Of a DNA stretch of 8,828 nucleotides, positions 7,559 through 8,828 are shown one piece after another. Position 1 is the first letter of the stretch, and every line of letters begins with the position of its first letter. A program made the translations under genes and the position numbers. The notes below the pieces were generated by a model, which did not search any database, had not been told where the DNA came from, and saw only the letters and a program-made list of their open reading frames with translations. Source of the DNA: an uncultured Collinsella sp. (GTDB taxonomy: Bacteria; Actinomycetota; Coriobacteriia; Coriobacteriales; Coriobacteriaceae); contig URTP01000089.1 of NCBI GenBank assembly GCA_900550835.1, forward strand, positions 1-8,828, in the 5' to 3' direction.

Positions 7559-8707
7559 TTAATCGAGGATATCGTCGAGGGCACTCTTGATACGGTCGGT
7601 CACCGACTTCTTACCGGAAGCGACGTCATCGCCCATCTCGTCGGCAAAAGCACGGAGCAGCTCGCGTTGATTATTGGAAAGATTGGTGGGAACGACCACG
7701 CGCAGTTGCACGATCAGGCGGCCACGCGAACCGCCACCGCCAATGCGCGGCATGCCGTAATTATTGACGCTCACGGTGTCGCCGTACTGGGCGCCGGCGG
7801 GAACCGTCACCTTAACGACCTCGTCGGGCATAATGCCCTCGACCTCGATCTCGCAGCCGAGCGCAGCCTGCGCAATCGAGATATCGCTCACCAGGTACAG
7901 GTCGTCACTGTTGCGCTTAAAGCGCTCATGGTCGGCAACGCGCACGTTGACAATCAGGTCGCCCGAAGGCTCGCCGCGAAGGCCGGCCTCGCCAAAGCCG
8001 CTCACACGCAGCTGGCGACCGGTCGAAACGCCGGCGGGAATATCGATGTCGATCTTTTCGTGCGAAGGCGTGCGGCCCTGACCGTCGCAGGTCTCGCAGG
8101 GATGGTCGATAACCGTGCCCTCGCCATGGCAGTCGGGGCAAGGCGAGGAAGACTGAACCTGGCCCAAAAACGATCGCTGAACCGTCGTGACGTAGCCCGT
8201 ACCGTGGCAGCGACTGCACTGCTTTTCCTGTGCACCCTCGGCCCTACCGGTACCGTTGCAGTCCTCGCAAGGAGCAAGGCGATCATAGCTGATCGTCTTT
8301 TTGCAGCCGAGCGCCGCCTCCTCGAGCGTCACCGAAAGCGAGATGGCCATGTCACGTCCGCGACGACGCTCACGACGGCTGCGGGCGCCACCGCCGGCAC
8401 CGCCGCCAAAAAACGACGAGAACAGGTCGTCCATGCCCATGCCACCAAAGATATCGTTGATGTCGACATAACCAGAGCCACCGGGGCCGTCCGCGGTGCC
8501 GTAACGGTCGTAGTTAGCACGCTTCTGCTCATCGGAAAGAACGGAATAGGCCTCGTTGAGCTCCTTGAACTTGGCCTCGGCCTCGGGGTCGTCCGAAACA
8601 TCCGGATGTACGGTACGGGCCTTCTTTAGAAACGCACGCTTAATCGTCCGCGCGTCGGCATCCCTGTCGACGCCAAGCACCTCGTAGTAATCCCTATTTT
8701 CCGACAC
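7559..8707 (-). CDS. dnaJ: Molecular chaperone DnaJ (DnaJ2-like by context)
   Basis: DnaJ delivers unfolded proteins to DnaK and stimulates its ATPase. The 382-residue product is a complete type I J protein. It has a J domain with HPD at 34-36, a Gly/Phe-rich linker at about 86-110 (DIFGGMGMDDLFSSFFGGG), four zinc-finger repeats CEDCNGTG (147-154), CSRCHGTG (164-171), CPDCHGEG (190-197) and CETCDGQG (204-211), then the substrate-binding C-terminal domains. The frame is open to 8773, but the start is placed at GTG 8707: AAGGA lies 7 nt upstream (8719-8715) and SENRDYYEVLGV begins the J domain. In actinobacteria a second dnaJ heads the phoH-ybeY-era-recO cluster, usually after hrcA. That context suggests this copy is DnaJ2-like, but dnaK, grpE and hrcA are not in view. 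Confidence 0.96.
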   Translation of the reverse strand: MSENRDYYEVLGVDRDADARTIKRAFLKKARTVHPDVSDDPEAEAKFKELNEAYSVLSDEQKRANYDRYGTADGPGGSGYVDINDIFGGMGMDDLFSSFFGGGAGGGARSRRERRRGRDMAISLSVTLEEAALGCKKTISYDRLAPCEDCNGTGRAEGAQEKQCSRCHGTGYVTTVQRSFLGQVQSSSPCPDCHGEGTVIDHPCETCDGQGRTPSHEKIDIDIPAGVSTGRQLRVSGFGEAGLRGEPSGDLIVNVRVADHERFKRNSDDLYLVSDISIAQAALGCEIEVEGIMPDEVVKVTVPAGAQYGDTVSVNNYGMPRIGGGGSRGRLIVQLRVVVPTNLSNNQRELLRAFADEMGDDVASGKKSVTDRIKSALDDILD

Positions 8708-8828
8708 GACCGAATCCTTCCGACTTTCATTATTGTCACAGTGCGTCCTATACCCAAGCTGGGCCGACCGCAAACAAAGGGTTTGATGTTATTGCATTTG
8801 ATACGGCGAAAGCATGGCCCGTTGCGAG
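8708..8828 (-). promoter_or_regulatory. dnaJ upstream region with a weak promoter candidate
   Basis: This 121-nt edge stretch holds no recognised gene. On the minus strand TTGCGG (8773-8768) and TATAGG (8752-8747) stand 15 nt apart and could serve as -35 and -10, placing transcription about 30 nt before the start codon. The spacing is short and the match mediocre. I see neither a CIRCE element (TTAGCACTC-N9-GAGTGCTAA) nor a HAIR box, so heat-shock control through HrcA or HspR is not supported within the window. Confidence 0.25.

Noticed and set aside
5942..8629. 895-codon plus-strand open frame opposite phoH, mtaB and dnaJ
   Set aside because: It spans three well-conserved minus-strand genes, shows no family motif and has the composition of antisense codon bias. 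It is very long but is a shadow frame.
8708..8773. Longer dnaJ form starting at 8773
   Set aside because: The added residues precede the J domain without similarity to DnaJ, and the GTG at 8707 has AAGGA at proper spacing.
8748..8828. Open minus-strand frame of 26 codons ending TAG at 8748, possibly the tail of an upstream gene such as hrcA
   Set aside because: The translation (LATGHAFAVSNAITSNPLF...) does not resemble the HrcA C-terminus or any protein I recognise, and it is too short to support.

Overview
The window is a compact run of nine housekeeping genes, all on the minus strand. In transcription order (from high to low coordinates) they are dnaJ, mtaB, phoH, ybeY, dgkA, era, recO, rpsO and pnp, with pnp cut by the left edge. 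No gene on the plus strand, no tRNA or rRNA, no CRISPR array and no mobile element could be supported. The base composition looks G+C rich, at around 60% by eye. The order dnaJ ... phoH-ybeY ... era-recO is the conserved Gram-positive arrangement, and the actinobacterial version pairs it with a DnaJ2-type dnaJ. A dgkA between ybeY and era is more typical of Firmicutes. This mix, the G+C level and the protein flavour suggest a gut-type Coriobacteriia such as Collinsella or a relative. That assignment is inference and was not tested by a search.

Region 8828-3302 is one tightly packed likely operon: dnaJ (GTG start), mtaB (GTG start), phoH (ATG, start inside the end of mtaB), ybeY (TTG start overlapping the phoH stop as TTGA), dgkA, era and recO. 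Gaps are 9 to 15 nt or negative, and several Shine-Dalgarno sequences overlap or abut the previous stop codon. The products cover protein folding (DnaJ), tRNA modification (MtaB), RNA metabolism and ribosome maturation (PhoH, YbeY, Era), lipid carrier recycling (DgkA/UdpK) and recombinational repair (RecO).

Region 2551-1 is the rpsO-pnp pair found in many bacteria. A 138-nt gap separates it from recO. The rpsO leader carries two mutually exclusive hairpins just upstream of the ribosome binding site. An intrinsic terminator follows rpsO, and a G+C-rich pnp leader of about 100 nt holds another pair of mutually exclusive hairpins plus a bulged hairpin next to the ribosome binding site. S15 and PNPase are both autoregulated post-transcriptionally in other bacteria, so these leaders are the most interesting non-coding parts of the window.

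I did not find a convincing new biological system. The points most worth a second look are the three-arm leader structures of rpsO and pnp, the strongly acidic 60-residue N-terminal extension of Era, and the TTGA start/stop overlap between phoH and ybeY. Very long plus-strand reading frames exist opposite the real genes. They are explained by the codon bias of the minus-strand genes and are rejected.
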